A stretch of DNA of 64,000 bases from Trichodesmium sp050015995 (lineage in GTDB: Bacteria > Cyanobacteriota > Cyanobacteriia > Cyanobacteriales > Microcoleaceae), in NCBI RefSeq assembly GCF_050015995.1, contig NZ_JBNHEP010000224.1, positions 1 to 64,000 of the forward strand, in the 5' to 3' direction. The position numbers and the translations under genes were made by a program. The notes beneath the pieces are model-generated. The model was not told the origin of the DNA. It saw only the letters and a program-made list of their open reading frames with translations, and did not search any database. Below, piece after piece: positions 9,824 to 19,734 of the stretch (position 1 is its first letter; the number at the start of each line of letters is the position of its first letter).

Positions 9824-9967
9824 AATGAGCGGTTAGTCGGTATCAAGTAGATCCCCCCTAGCCCCCCTTAAGAAAGGGGGGGACAAGAGTAAGTTCCTTA
9901 ATGAGTGCTTAGTCGGTATCAAGTAGATCCCCCCTAGCCCCCCTTAAGAAAGGGGGGACAAGAGTAG
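9824..9967. repeat. Two-copy 76-bp tandem repeat with C-rich/G-rich foldback
   Basis: The phrase TTAGTCGGTATCAAGTAGAT begins at 9833 and again at 9909, so the period is 76 bp. Each copy ends in a block that folds on itself (CCCCCCTTAAGAAAGGGGGG) and then ACAAGAGTA. Confidence 0.85.
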
Positions 9968-10103
9968 ATTTAGTTTTGCTTTTCCTATAGCGATAGACCT
10001 CCAGTCTGCTGCCACGTTCGCGGAGCGTTGCCTCAGCAGTATCGCGAAGGGGTGTATAGCACTATCGCCCACCTGCCCACAAATTATGATTCTCTCTCAC
10101 TCC

Positions 10104-10141
10104 GGTCCCCCCCTTTCCAAGGGGGGTTAGGGGGGATCGAA
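10104..10141. repeat. C-tract/G-tract dispersed repeat
   Basis: GGTCCCCCCCTTTCCAAGGG and onward to GGGGGGATC. This is the reverse orientation of the block at 9850-9890 and of a further copy at 10671-10703. This type of foldback repeat is widespread in filamentous cyanobacteria. Confidence 0.7.
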
Positions 10142-10162
10142 TCCTGGGATCTAAAGTGATTA

Positions 10163-10546
10163 TCAACCTCTCAACTCACCAACTAAACACTCCAACCGCC
10201 AACAAACCCCCTCAAAATCTTGCAAAACCTCAACATTAGTAAACCTCACCACCAGTAACCCATAACCCTCCAAAACACAAGTTCTTTCAGCATCATAAGC
10301 CTTTCCCTGCTCCGTAAAGTGGCTATCCCCATCAATTTCAATGACCAACCTCAGAGCAGCACAATAGAAATCAACAATAAAATTATCGATGGGTCGCTGT
10401 CTCAATACACGCAGGGGAAAGCTTGTGAGGAAATCCTGCCAGAGTTTTTTTTCTGCGGGAGTAGGGTTTTTGCGGAGTTGTTTGGCGATAGGGACAAGTT
10501 GGCGGTTGTAGGGAAGGTGAAAATTAGAGTTATTGAGTTTTGGCAT
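10163..10546 (-). CDS. DUF559-family endonuclease-like protein
   Basis: This 127-residue protein matches the DUF559 (COG2852) family, Vsr-like PD-(D/E)XK proteins. Visible are the N-terminal LRKNPTPAEKKLWQ, the core RPIDNFIVDFYC and LVIEIDGDSHF with the acidic catalytic candidates, and the C-terminal AERTCVLEGYGLLVVRFTN. Biochemical function of the family is not established; roles in DNA repair or mobile-element biology are proposed. It lies between C-rich repeats and its start at 10546 is the only good one. It may be expressed alone. Confidence 0.88.
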   Translation of the reverse strand: MPKLNNSNFHLPYNRQLVPIAKQLRKNPTPAEKKLWQDFLTSFPLRVLRQRPIDNFIVDFYCAALRLVIEIDGDSHFTEQGKAYDAERTCVLEGYGLLVVRFTNVEVLQDFEGVCWRLECLVGELRG

Positions 10547-10843
10547 GATTGGTGTTTGCGGTTGGTTGGTTTGAGTTGTCTGTCGATCCCCCTTAACCTC
10601 GTTTGGATAAGGGTTGTCTCTGGCCTTCCTAGCTTTTAGAGCCCTCCTAATCCCGCTTGGCTCAAGGTTCGATCCCCCCTAACCCCCCTTGGAAAGAGGG
10701 GGACTGGAGTGGTCTTTGAAAAAAGAGGCACTAGAGTGGTAGGAAGTGATATAGACATAATTGTAATATCTTTTTGGCGATCGCTTGCTGGCAAATATGC
10801 TAAAATACAAATCAACCTATAATCATATAATTGCTGAGGAAGT
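10547..10843. other. Spacer with C-rich repeat
   Basis: No gene is seen. The spacer contains a copy of the CCCCCCTAACCCCCCTT foldback repeat (10671-10703), a HIP1 site near 10778 and the presumed promoter of the Uma2 gene. Confidence 0.5.
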
Positions 10844-11410
10844 ATGTCGGATGTCACTATCAAAGACTTAGAAATAGTACAAACCCTATTCAACGAAGCT
10901 GGTTTAGATTATCAATTAGAATTAGAAGGTGGAAAAATATCAGTTATGGGGCCATCAGATATCGTTTCGAGCGAAGTAGGAGTTCGCTTAATTTCTTCTC
11001 TTTATGCTTGGATAAACCCTCGTCGTCTGGGGCGAGTGTTTGACTCTGCCGGTGGTTTTATATTACCTGATAGCAACCTCAAAGCCCCAGATGTTTCTTT
11101 TGTCAAAGCCGATCGCTTGCCACGAAGCATCCGCTATTTTGCAGAAATGGTACCCGATCTAGCAGTGGAAATCAAGTCTCAAAGCGATAGAGTTCCCCCT
11201 CTGAAAAAGAAACTCCTAAAATATATCGAACTGGGGGTGCAAGTCGCAATATTAATCGATCCTGATGAAGAAACAGTAATAATTTATCGCCCCACAGGAG
11301 AACCCATTGAACTCACAGGGGATGACATATTGAGAATTCCCGAACTATTCCCTGGTTGGGAAATATCTATTTCTGAACTTTGGCCGCCAGTCTTTGATGA
11401 GGAAGAGTAG
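10844..11410 (+). CDS. Uma2-family (DUF820) nuclease-like protein
   Basis: This 188-residue protein belongs to the large cyanobacterial Uma2/DUF820 family with a PD-(D/E)XK fold. It has the typical N-terminal GGKISVMGPSD, the conserved LPDSNLKAPDVSFV with the catalytic Asp, PDLAVEIKS with the Glu-x-Lys pair, and LKKKLLKYIELGVQVAILIDP. GAGGA lies 5-6 bases before the ATG at 10844. Members are multicopy and poorly characterised, and may cut DNA or be domesticated mobile-element proteins. Confidence 0.92.
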   Translation: MSDVTIKDLEIVQTLFNEAGLDYQLELEGGKISVMGPSDIVSSEVGVRLISSLYAWINPRRLGRVFDSAGGFILPDSNLKAPDVSFVKADRLPRSIRYFAEMVPDLAVEIKSQSDRVPPLKKKLLKYIELGVQVAILIDPDEETVIIYRPTGEPIELTGDDILRIPELFPGWEISISELWPPVFDEEE

Positions 11411-11469
11411 GAGTAGGTGAAAAGAAGCAATATTGCTCCTTTTTATATAGAATCCGGATAATTACTTAT

Positions 11470-11585
11470 AGCCAAGTCATTGCGACTGGAACGGAGTGGA
11501 AGGAAGCAATCTCAGGGGTTTAGGAGATTGCTATCCTGACGGACTGCTTCGCAAACGCTGTCGCTCGCAATGACGACTATTCAAT
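11470..11585. repeat. Dispersed repeat (TCATTGCGA...GAAGCAATCTC type)
   Basis: AAGTCATTGCGACTGG...GGAAGCAATCTCAGG followed by an inverted partner ending CGCTCGCAATGACGAC; the two ends pair. A shorter relative sits inside the MITE at 20735-20770. Confidence 0.6.
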
Positions 11586-11676
11586 CGAATTCTATATTAT
11601 CGCATAGAATCTATTTTTGACAAAAGGAGCGATCGCTAGTTTCTACACAAATATAGAAATCATCAACAACCTTTAA

Positions 11677-14214
11677 CTATTTCGCCCTGGCGACATCCAT
11701 AATATCATCCATCACCGAACCTGACTCCTCCATCTTTCCAATATCCAAAAGTGTCTTCAACAACGAATCCGGATTTAAACTCAACGAGTCAATACCTTGC
11801 TCAACCAAAAACCGGGCAAATTCTGGATAGTCACTAGGCGCCTGACCGCAAATACCAATCTTGCGATCGTATTTCTTAGCTGCTTTAATGGCAATTTTCA
11901 CCATCCGACGTACTGCCTCATTCCGTTCGTCAAAAATATGTGCCACTAACGCCGAATCTCGGTCTAAACCCAAAGTCAACTGAGTCAAATCATTTGAACC
12001 GATAGAAAAACCATCAAATACTTGGGCAAACTCGTCGGCAAAAATCACATTGCTGGGCAACTCACACATCACATAGACTTGCAACCCATTCTCGCCCCGT
12101 TTCAAACCGTTTTTCTCCATCTCTGCCAATACCTTGCGACCTTCATCAGGAGTACGACAGAAAGGAATCATTGGAATTACATTAGTCAAACCCATTTCAT
12201 CCCGCACCCGCTTCAACGCCTTACACTCCAAAGCGTAAGCATCACGATATTTTGGATCGTAATAACGAGACGCACCCCGCCAACCAATCATGGGGTTTTC
12301 TTCCCCAGGTTCAAACTGACGACCGCCTAACAAATTCGCATATTCATTACTCTTAAAATCGCTCATCCTTACCACTACAGGATTTGGATAAAAAGCAGCA
12401 GCGATCGTACCTACACCTTGCGCCAGTTTATCTACAAAGAAATCTGGTTTGTGTTCGTACAATGTAGTCAAGTTACCAATTTCCCGTTTCACTAACGGAT
12501 CTTCCAACTCGTCATAGTGAATTAAAGCTAATGGGTGAGCTTTTATATGATTGGCAATAATAAATTCCAACCGTGCCAACCCCACACCATCACAAGGAAT
12601 AGAAGACAAACCAAAAGCTTCCTCTGGGTTGCCAACATTCATCAAAATCTTGGTGCGAGTCTTAGGTAAGTCACCTAACAAAGTTTCCTGCACCTCAAAG
12701 GGCACCATACCTTCATAAACCTTGCCTTCTTCACCCTCAGCACAACAAACAGTCACTTCCTGACCAGTTATCAACACTTTAGTAGCATCACCACAACCAA
12801 CTATTGCTGGAATACCCATTTCCCGCGCAATAATAGCAGCATGACAAGTACGCCCACCTTGGTTAGTAACTATAGCGCTAGCCTTTTTCATAATTGGTTC
12901 CCAGTCAGGGTCAGTTTTGTTAGTTACTAAAACTTCCCCTGGCATAAACTCGTCAATTTTGTGCACGTCAAGAATAACACGAACTGCACCTTGCCCAATC
13001 ATTTCTCCCACAGCGCGACCGCGAACTAATACATCACTGCTACCTTTGAGTTTGAAGTTACGGAGAATACTACCAGATTTTTGAGATTGTACTGTTTCTG
13101 GACGCGCTTGCACAATAAATAGTTCACCAGTGAGACCGTCTTTTGCCCATTCAATATCCATTGGGGTGTAATGGTCACGCACTTGAGAATAATGTTCTTC
13201 AATAATACAGGCCCATTTTGCCAGTTGCAAGATTTCGTCGTCATTGATGCAATATTTTTCCCGTTCGGAAACTGGCACTGGCACATTTTTGGTAAGTTTG
13301 GAACCGCCGATGTCGTAAATCATCTTCAGTTCTTTTGTACCGAGACGTTTTTCCAGGATGGGGCGGAAACCTTGTTTGAGGGTGGGTTTGAAAACGAAGT
13401 ATTCGTCTGGGTTGACTGCTCCTTGCACAACATTTTCACCTAAACCGTAAGCGGCTGTTACCAAGGCAGCATTTTTGAATCCGGTTTCAGTGTCGATGGA
13501 AAACATGACGCCTGAGGATGCGAGGTCAGAACGTACCATTTTTTGTACTCCCACTGACAAGGCAACGTCAAAGTGGTCGAAACCTTTGATAGTACGGTAG
13601 GAAATGGCGCGGTCTGTGAATATGGAGGCGAAACATTTATGGCAAGCTTCTAATACTGCTTCATCACCGTAAATGTTGAGGTACGTTTCCTGTTGTCCGG
13701 CAAAACTTGCATCCGGAAGGTCTTCAGCAGTTGCGCTGGAACGTACTGCTACATCTACTTCTTTGGTGTAGCGTTCGCATTCTTGTTTGGAGTTCCCCTC
13801 TAGTTTTTCACAATACTCGGCGGAGGTTCCGTAGCGATTGCACATTTGATGATATGCTTCGACTATGGCTTTTTCTAAATCTTCTGGGAATGGGGTGTCT
13901 AGGATCAGGGTGCGAGCTTGTTTTCCCCGTTTACGGAGATTCCTGACATCTTCTACGTCTAGGTCAGCAAATAGTTCTCGCAGTTTTTTCTCTAATCCAG
14001 CTTTTTGGATAAAATACCGATATGCGTAAGCAGTGGTGGCGAATCCATTGGGAACATTTACGCCTTTGAGAGTTAACTGTTGAATCATTTCTCCGAGGGA
14101 TGCGTTTTTTCCTCCCACTAATGGAATATCTGCAATTCCTACTTCTTCAAACCATAGGACAAAAGCTGTTACATCTACTTTTGTTCGACTTTTTTGACCT
14201 AATAGGTTCACCAT
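11677..14214 (-). CDS. ppsA: Phosphoenolpyruvate synthase
   Basis: The enzyme converts pyruvate, ATP and water to PEP, AMP and phosphate, feeding gluconeogenesis. The 845-residue length is normal. Domain order is the N-terminal ATP-binding PPDK-type domain (GGKNASLGEMIQ; VAVRSSATAEDLPDASFAGQ), the swivelling phospho-His domain with catalytic His458 in GGRTCHAAIIAREMGIPA, and the C-terminal PEP/pyruvate barrel (CELPSNVIFADEFAQVFDG, FSIGSNDLTQL, GICGQAPSDYPEF). I chose ATG at 14214 because GGAGG lies 8 bases upstream; the in-frame TTG at 14229 overlaps that site. It is divergent from the HxlR regulator, which might control it. Confidence 0.96.
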   Translation of the reverse strand: MVNLLGQKSRTKVDVTAFVLWFEEVGIADIPLVGGKNASLGEMIQQLTLKGVNVPNGFATTAYAYRYFIQKAGLEKKLRELFADLDVEDVRNLRKRGKQARTLILDTPFPEDLEKAIVEAYHQMCNRYGTSAEYCEKLEGNSKQECERYTKEVDVAVRSSATAEDLPDASFAGQQETYLNIYGDEAVLEACHKCFASIFTDRAISYRTIKGFDHFDVALSVGVQKMVRSDLASSGVMFSIDTETGFKNAALVTAAYGLGENVVQGAVNPDEYFVFKPTLKQGFRPILEKRLGTKELKMIYDIGGSKLTKNVPVPVSEREKYCINDDEILQLAKWACIIEEHYSQVRDHYTPMDIEWAKDGLTGELFIVQARPETVQSQKSGSILRNFKLKGSSDVLVRGRAVGEMIGQGAVRVILDVHKIDEFMPGEVLVTNKTDPDWEPIMKKASAIVTNQGGRTCHAAIIAREMGIPAIVGCGDATKVLITGQEVTVCCAEGEEGKVYEGMVPFEVQETLLGDLPKTRTKILMNVGNPEEAFGLSSIPCDGVGLARLEFIIANHIKAHPLALIHYDELEDPLVKREIGNLTTLYEHKPDFFVDKLAQGVGTIAAAFYPNPVVVRMSDFKSNEYANLLGGRQFEPGEENPMIGWRGASRYYDPKYRDAYALECKALKRVRDEMGLTNVIPMIPFCRTPDEGRKVLAEMEKNGLKRGENGLQVYVMCELPSNVIFADEFAQVFDGFSIGSNDLTQLTLGLDRDSALVAHIFDERNEAVRRMVKIAIKAAKKYDRKIGICGQAPSDYPEFARFLVEQGIDSLSLNPDSLLKTLLDIGKMEESGSVMDDIMDVARAK

Positions 14215-14572
14215 AATTTTATCCTCCAATGTTTTATTTCTGCCGTGTTGCGAGGCAGTATTTATTTATTTAGTTTTGTTTCTTTTTTTTTCAAATTGTT
14301 AAATATAATGATTGATTTGTGGGATGTTAAGAAAAACAAACTTATCGATCCCTAACTGTTAAACTCCATAAGTAAGTTGGATTATTTCTATATAGATTCT
14401 AGTTTTTTAACTAGAGGAGGATTTTTTCCCTCCATCTACATCCTAATACTTTATAGTTTAATTGCAATATAGGGTCTGGAAAATTCTTTAGTTACAAAAA
14501 GTAAAAAATTTTGTTTTTTCAGTGGTAAAGGTTATTATTAAAGAAAGATAAATTTTTAAGAGTTAGAAGAAA
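14215..14572. promoter_or_regulatory. Divergent intergenic region ppsA / hxlR
   Basis: About 360 bp of AT-rich DNA between two divergent genes must hold both promoters. GGAGG for ppsA (minus strand) sits at about 14222-14226. No clear operator is visible; the direct pairing with an HxlR-type regulator is suggestive only. Confidence 0.4.
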
Positions 14573-14965
14573 ATGAAAGTTAAAAATAAGAATGTCAAAT
14601 CGGATGTTAAAATAATGAGGGATATATTGTGTTTAAACAACAGTTGTCCAATTCAATTTGTGTTAGGAATATTAGGGAGTAAGTGGTCAGTGTTGATTTT
14701 GCGAGAGCTGTTGAGTGGCGATCGCCGAACTCACGAATTATTAGAAGCTCTACCGGGAATTAGCTCTAAAACCCTGACATCAAGACTGAGGGAGTTAGAA
14801 AAGTATGGTTTGTTAGCAAGACGAGTGTATCCAGAGGTGCCTCCCCATGTTGAATATTCTCTGACAGAGAAAGGATTAGAAGTGCAACCAGTAATGATAG
14901 CTCTCAAACAGTTAGGGGAGAAATGGTTGGGTGAGAAAAATTGTAGTTGTTCGATGGATAAGTAG
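14573..14965 (+). CDS. HxlR-family winged-helix transcriptional regulator
   Basis: This 130-residue protein has the family hallmarks: a Cys in SCPIQFVLGILGSKWSVLIL at the N-terminus, RELLSGDRRTHELLEALPGI, the recognition helix ISSKTLTSRLRELEKYGLL, and the wing VPPHVEYSLTEKGLE. HxlR proteins often sense redox or electrophilic stress through the N-terminal Cys. GAAGAAA precedes the ATG. It is divergent from ppsA; a target cannot be assigned. The C-terminus carries two more Cys (NCSCSMDK). Confidence 0.92.
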   Translation: MKVKNKNVKSDVKIMRDILCLNNSCPIQFVLGILGSKWSVLILRELLSGDRRTHELLEALPGISSKTLTSRLRELEKYGLLARRVYPEVPPHVEYSLTEKGLEVQPVMIALKQLGEKWLGEKNCSCSMDK

Positions 14966-15150
14966 GGATTTTTGGGGATGCTCATACCGTTTTACGGAAG
15001 TCATATCAAATCCGGTAGCATTAGTGTAATTAGATAATAAGAGTGTGGGAAGGGTGGTCCGTGTGGGGAGATGGGGAGAGCTAAAAAGATTTAGCAATAG
15101 CGCTCGTGAAGTGAACATTTTTTTATACCGAATCAAGCGGATTTGATATC

Positions 15151-15270
15151 AAAAGTCAAAAGAAAGATTTTATAGGATTAAAACTTTGACCATAGACTAA
15201 TTTCAGGAAATTATTTCACATATATAGTTTGAAAATATTTGTGACATCTTTAAGGTGAATTGGGAGCGGA
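15151..15270. repeat. 120-bp dispersed repeat
   Basis: AAAAGTCAAAAGAAAGATTT to TTTAAGGTGAATT. A similar sequence is at 28965-29080, differing by scattered substitutions and a few indels. No inverted ends are visible. Confidence 0.75.
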
Positions 15271-15394
15271 AGCGATCGCTGAGGTTGGGGTGTTTGCTGA
15301 GTGAATTGAGGAGTGCTGACCTGAGAGATTGTTTGTAAGCTTTTGTTCAACGGAGAGATCGCTCATATTCTCAAGTGAGAAAATTGTCTTCAAA

Positions 15395-15548
15395 TTACAG
15401 CAAATTCCAAGTATATGAGGTACAAATATTAACGTTTGCTAACGCAAAGGATTGCTTACGGAATCCTATCGCAAACGCTAACGGATGTTTGTAGTGCGGA
15501 CATCTTGGTCGCGAAGAGTATAGCTCACGAAGATAAAACCTGCTGTAA
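15395..15548. mobile_element. MITE-like element, ends TTACAGC / GCTGTAA
   Basis: The left end TTACAGCAAATTCCAAGTAT and right end CCTGCTGTAA are inverted. The copy at 49714-49819 shares the left 30 bases and the right end GGAATCCGCTGTAA but has a different middle. Confidence 0.6.
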
Positions 15549-15674
15549 TCTTACTCACTAACCAAAGGCAAATTCCCTAGATTAACTCTACTAGGGTGTC
15601 TAGCTTTAGAATGTGGGTAAGGAGCGAGGATAATTAAGACCTCCTTTTTCCCAATATTCCTTCCCCTCCATCTT

Positions 15675-15705
<31 letters not shown>

Positions 15706-16603
15706 GTAAAAAACACGGTTCGCTGACAAAGATACCAAATGGGTTCCATATAGCAATTGAACCAAAGGTTCAGACATTTCTAAATTATCACGCCTCAGTC
15801 ATAGATAGATTATTTTTGACTTTTGCTTTGCGTGTAGCACTATACCAATTCTACAGCGAAATTTTCCTATATCTAGATTATCCTAAATCAAGAGCTTTCT
15901 AGCTTTCTAATATATAAAAAAAATAGATGGTTTAAGCTACCGGAGTTAATCAGCTATTTGATAATTTTGGATTATATAAATCGAAAAAAGGTTATTTAAT
16001 GACTAAAAACAAATACAGTTCTGTTAAGCATAAAAAAAAATATAGTCCATAAACCAGACAAAAAAGAAACTTTTTACATATAATATTGTCAAGGGAAAAA
16101 ATAAGTTAATCTGTCATCTGGTCAGCTTAACCAGATTAATAATTACTATTGCTACTTGCTGCCCAATCTTGACTATTTTTAGATGTTGGGCCGGAAATTA
16201 AAATGTAGGTATTTAACCGAATTAATACCTAGATTAATATTTTAGTGCTGATGGTCAAATTATCCACAAAGCACTCCTGAATTAGTTAATAAGTAGTTGT
16301 AGAGGAAAGTTAAAGATAAAGCCTCAGAAACTTGAGACTAACATAGATGAAGAGGCCAAAAAATGAGCGTTATAATTATCTAACCAACCAGTCTGTACTA
16401 ATCCCAACAGTCAAGTTAGTAATAGATAACGCTAAAACTAAGTGTGCAAATTGATAAGTCTGGGAAATCATAACCAGCACTACTGTAACCTTATTTAGAC
16501 TAGTACCAAAACCACAACTGTCATTTCTTTCCCATCTATTCACAGTCAAAAGCGAAGATCGGGAGTTTTGGCGGAATAATTTGAGCAGAAGGATAGAAAA
16601 TAA

Positions 16604-18964
16604 GTGACTCAAGAATTTCATATTTCAATTACTCCCCTGGGAGAAGACGAATATTTTGTCCGCACAGAAAAAGTACCTGTTGGTGGCCCAGTGGCTGAAG
16701 AAATAGTCGAATGGCCTGTAGAACAATGGCTAGCCCAAGCCCGTGACCTATTTCGCGATCCATTAATCGATCTCCTAGAAGGAAAGTCCAATTCTCAGGT
16801 AGTGATTCCTAATCAGATTGTGGCCAGGTCTGGGGAAGTAGTAAGTCCAAGTTTAGTAGCATTAGGCCAAGAAATGTATCAAGAACTATTCAAAGATACC
16901 CTGAGAGATAGTTGGAGTTGTGCCCAAGGAATAGCCCATAATCGAGGCGAGGTCTTACAGTTACGTCTAGGTACTAAAGACAGACGTATATCCAGTTTGC
17001 CTTGGGAGGTACTCCATGTAGGCGATCGTCCCCTGGCCACTGGTACTGATATTGTCTTCTCTCGCTATCAACCTAATACCTGCTTACCTAAATCTACCCG
17101 GATATTAACACCTGAAGAACCATTAAAAATCTTAATGGTGATCGCTGCTCCTACTGATAAGGACAGTCTACAACTAGAAAAAGAATACGAGGCATTACAA
17201 CAAGAACTGGAAAAAAATAGTGGGCAAACTCAGATTCACCTAGATATTCTCCGACAACCAGGGCGAGAACAACTTACCCAAGCTTTAGAACAAGATAAAT
17301 ATCAAGTTTTCCACTATGCAGGTCATAGCAACTGGGGTATTTCGGGTGGTGAAATATCTCTTGTGAGTAATATAACAGGTTTAACAGAAAGTCTGAGTGG
17401 CAAGGATCTAGCAGGTTTGCTAGTTAACAATGGCATTCAAATGGCGGTCTTCAACTCATGTCGAGGTGCTTACAACCATGTTGTGCACCCCACCGATGAG
17501 GGAGCGGAAATCAACTTAGCAGAAGCGATGGTAAAACGGGGAATACCGGGAGTGCTGGCAATGGCGGAACGTATTCCAGATGAAGTTTCTCTCATCCTGA
17601 CACGCTTGTTTTATCGCAACCTTAACCAAGGTTATCCAATAGACTTAAGTTTAAATAGAGCAAGACAAGGTTTGATTTCTGCCTACGGTTCACATGAACT
17701 TTATTGGGCATTGCCTGTTGTTTATCTACATCAGGAGTTTGGTGGATATCTAATTGAACAACAAAACGATTCTAAAAATGAAATAGAAGAGGAATCTTTT
17801 CTCACATCTATTGATGAAAAGATTGAATCTCCTAAGTACCCAGAAGATTCAACTCGCGTACAACCAGATATGGAACTGGGGAACCTGGAGGAGTATCCTA
17901 CTGAACCTGAAACTGATAATTTGAATTGGCAGCTTAAAGACAGTAAAGATCGAGTGATGACACTTGAGGAGATATTGCAAGAAAGAGAAATAGAAAAGGA
18001 GCTAGATAATCAATCAATAACAGCAAAACAAAATAGTGAAGAACCTCTGTCAATATTAAAGCCATCAAAACCTCAGAAAAAGTCTCATAAATTTTCCTGG
18101 AAAAAAACATTAGGATATGCTGTGTCAGGAATGCTGTTATTATTTGGCACTAATCTAATTACTTGTAATCGACAATTACAAATGAGTGTTAAATTGCCAA
18201 AAGCACCTGCTCCAGGTATCAACTATGAATATAAAAGAGTTCGACTTATTAATGAGACAATTAATAGTACCCCAGAAGTAGAGATTCTGGCGATTCAACA
18301 GTTTAACCAAAATGATATTCGGGCAGGTAAATTGGTAGTAGAAACATTACTAGAAAGAGGTGAATTAATAAAAGCTGCAGCAGCAATAAGTGCTGTGCCA
18401 GAAAAACTCAGCAACGCTCCAGAAATCAATTTTCTCAAAGGTAGATTAGCTTGGGAATTGTTCCAAGACAGAAATCAAAATAACCTAATAGATGAAGCTA
18501 TAAGTTATTGGGAAAAAGCTGCTGCCAAAAAACCAGATAATATTCAATATCAAAATGCTTTAGGTTTTGCTTATTACACCAAAGGAGACATAGAAAAAGC
18601 TTATACAGCTTGGTTAAAAGTGTTACATTTGTCTGGAGAAATTGCCCCAGAAATCGAAAAAATTCGCCCTGTTTCTTATAACTACCAGAAAAATTTATCA
18701 GTCAAGAATAGAGAAGCTCTGAATGCTTATGCAGGTCTAGGATTAGTGACACTTAAATCAGCTCAAAATTTACAAAAAATTCCCTTTCAAGCTTTCAAAT
18801 ATGCTAGTAAAGTTATGAGAGAAGCTGGTCAAGAATTTCACATCTTACAATTGCAAAAAAATTGGTTGTGGTCTCCCAAAACACGCCAAGATTGGGATTT
18901 ATTATTGAAACTTCGAGAGCGGCAGCCATTGAAAGGTAATAAAAACTCAGAAGAGCTGGCTTAG
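16604..18964 (+). CDS. CHAT-domain protease with transmembrane anchor and TPR domain
   Basis: Residues about 110-380 form a CHAT (caspase-like) peptidase domain; the catalytic dyad is His241 in YAGHS and Cys286 in FNSCRGA, both intact. A charged, low-complexity linker (about 385-495) leads to one membrane segment near 500-522 (LGYAVSGMLLLFGTNLITC) and then a TPR-like helical domain (INFLKGRLAWELF, IQYQNALGFAYYTKGDIEKA) ending at 786. The N-terminal domain faces the cytoplasm or the other side from the TPR part; the orientation is not certain. The GTG start has AAGGA about 10 bases upstream. The second half is paralogous to the next gene. CHAT proteases act in cell death or defence in other bacteria; that role is inferred. 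Confidence 0.93.
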   Translation: MTQEFHISITPLGEDEYFVRTEKVPVGGPVAEEIVEWPVEQWLAQARDLFRDPLIDLLEGKSNSQVVIPNQIVARSGEVVSPSLVALGQEMYQELFKDTLRDSWSCAQGIAHNRGEVLQLRLGTKDRRISSLPWEVLHVGDRPLATGTDIVFSRYQPNTCLPKSTRILTPEEPLKILMVIAAPTDKDSLQLEKEYEALQQELEKNSGQTQIHLDILRQPGREQLTQALEQDKYQVFHYAGHSNWGISGGEISLVSNITGLTESLSGKDLAGLLVNNGIQMAVFNSCRGAYNHVVHPTDEGAEINLAEAMVKRGIPGVLAMAERIPDEVSLILTRLFYRNLNQGYPIDLSLNRARQGLISAYGSHELYWALPVVYLHQEFGGYLIEQQNDSKNEIEEESFLTSIDEKIESPKYPEDSTRVQPDMELGNLEEYPTEPETDNLNWQLKDSKDRVMTLEEILQEREIEKELDNQSITAKQNSEEPLSILKPSKPQKKSHKFSWKKTLGYAVSGMLLLFGTNLITCNRQLQMSVKLPKAPAPGINYEYKRVRLINETINSTPEVEILAIQQFNQNDIRAGKLVVETLLERGELIKAAAAISAVPEKLSNAPEINFLKGRLAWELFQDRNQNNLIDEAISYWEKAAAKKPDNIQYQNALGFAYYTKGDIEKAYTAWLKVLHLSGEIAPEIEKIRPVSYNYQKNLSVKNREALNAYAGLGLVTLKSAQNLQKIPFQAFKYASKVMREAGQEFHILQLQKNWLWSPKTRQDWDLLLKLRERQPLKGNKNSEELA

Positions 18965-19734
18965 TTATAGTGAGGGAGATTCGGAGATTTCACAGGGGTA
19001 GGTTTTTTACCTTTGATCTAAAAGAAGTGTGGAGAGAGGGGGAGGAGGGGGGAGTTTATAGCTATTTATTGTATAAAAAAGTACATTTTTTTGAGAATTT
19101 TTAACTGAATCAAATGGAGCGATCGCTCCTTTGTTAAAAACCTACTCCTGTAAGGATGGGGAGATGGGGGTATTGAAGTAATTATGGAATTATAAACATA
19201 TACTATATAACCGGATTCTATATTATAAAAATATATCGTAATCATCTCTATCTATATGCAATTAACCTCATTTAATATAACTTCCTCTTAATACAGATGT
19301 TCTATTGAATGAATACGAATTTAAAAATTTATGCTATTAAAATTCTTTCTTTCTTTTGAATTATATAGCGCTACTTGAATCGGGAATAGGGAACACTTAA
19401 CTGGGAACAGGAGACTATCAAAGGATTTGAGGATTTATAAATGTCAAATACCTTAATGCGTAGCGCTATAAATTCTGACTACTCGGCGATACGATAACTA
19501 ATTACCCGGATTCTATATGACCTACGGACGTTTCATGTAACGTCCATACCATTTCTAATAAAGATTTATTGAATTGCTATTACTCCAAAGTGTAAGTATT
19601 CAACCGGACATCATATAAATAGCTAGCTGAATATAATAAGAATTCTGAATAGCTTACCTAATTAAAGTAGATTAGGTTAGATGTATTGAAATTTTATTTC
19701 TCAAATAACTAATCTAATTATAGAAAAGATCGCC
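18965..19734. other. Intergenic region with MITE and palindrome
   Basis: About 770 bp separate the CHAT protein from its TM-TPR paralogue. No gene is seen. Contents are a HIP1 site near 19121, a MITE at 19364-19470, an ATAGAATCCGG-type repeat (about 19205 and 19507) and an imperfect ACGTTNCATG palindrome at 19523-19548. Confidence 0.6.
19364..19470. mobile_element. MITE with TATAGCGCTA inverted ends
   Basis: It starts TATAGCGCTACTTGAATCGG and ends AATGCGTAGCGCTATA. A second copy in reverse orientation is at 34313-34407, sharing the core GATTTGAGGATTTATAAATG-like segment. Confidence 0.75.

Larger units (their letters stand above)
9775..10162. other. Repeat-filled spacer between STAND gene and DUF559
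   Basis: No gene is seen. The spacer holds the 76-bp tandem repeat at 9824-9967, a GC-rich dispersed repeat around 10005-10050 (CACGTTCGCGGAGCGTTGCC) and a C-rich/G-rich foldback ending near 10141. Confidence 0.6.

Noticed and set aside
10319..10639. Plus-strand frame opposite the DUF559 gene
   Set aside because: DUF559 on the minus strand has clear family motifs; the plus-strand frame has none.
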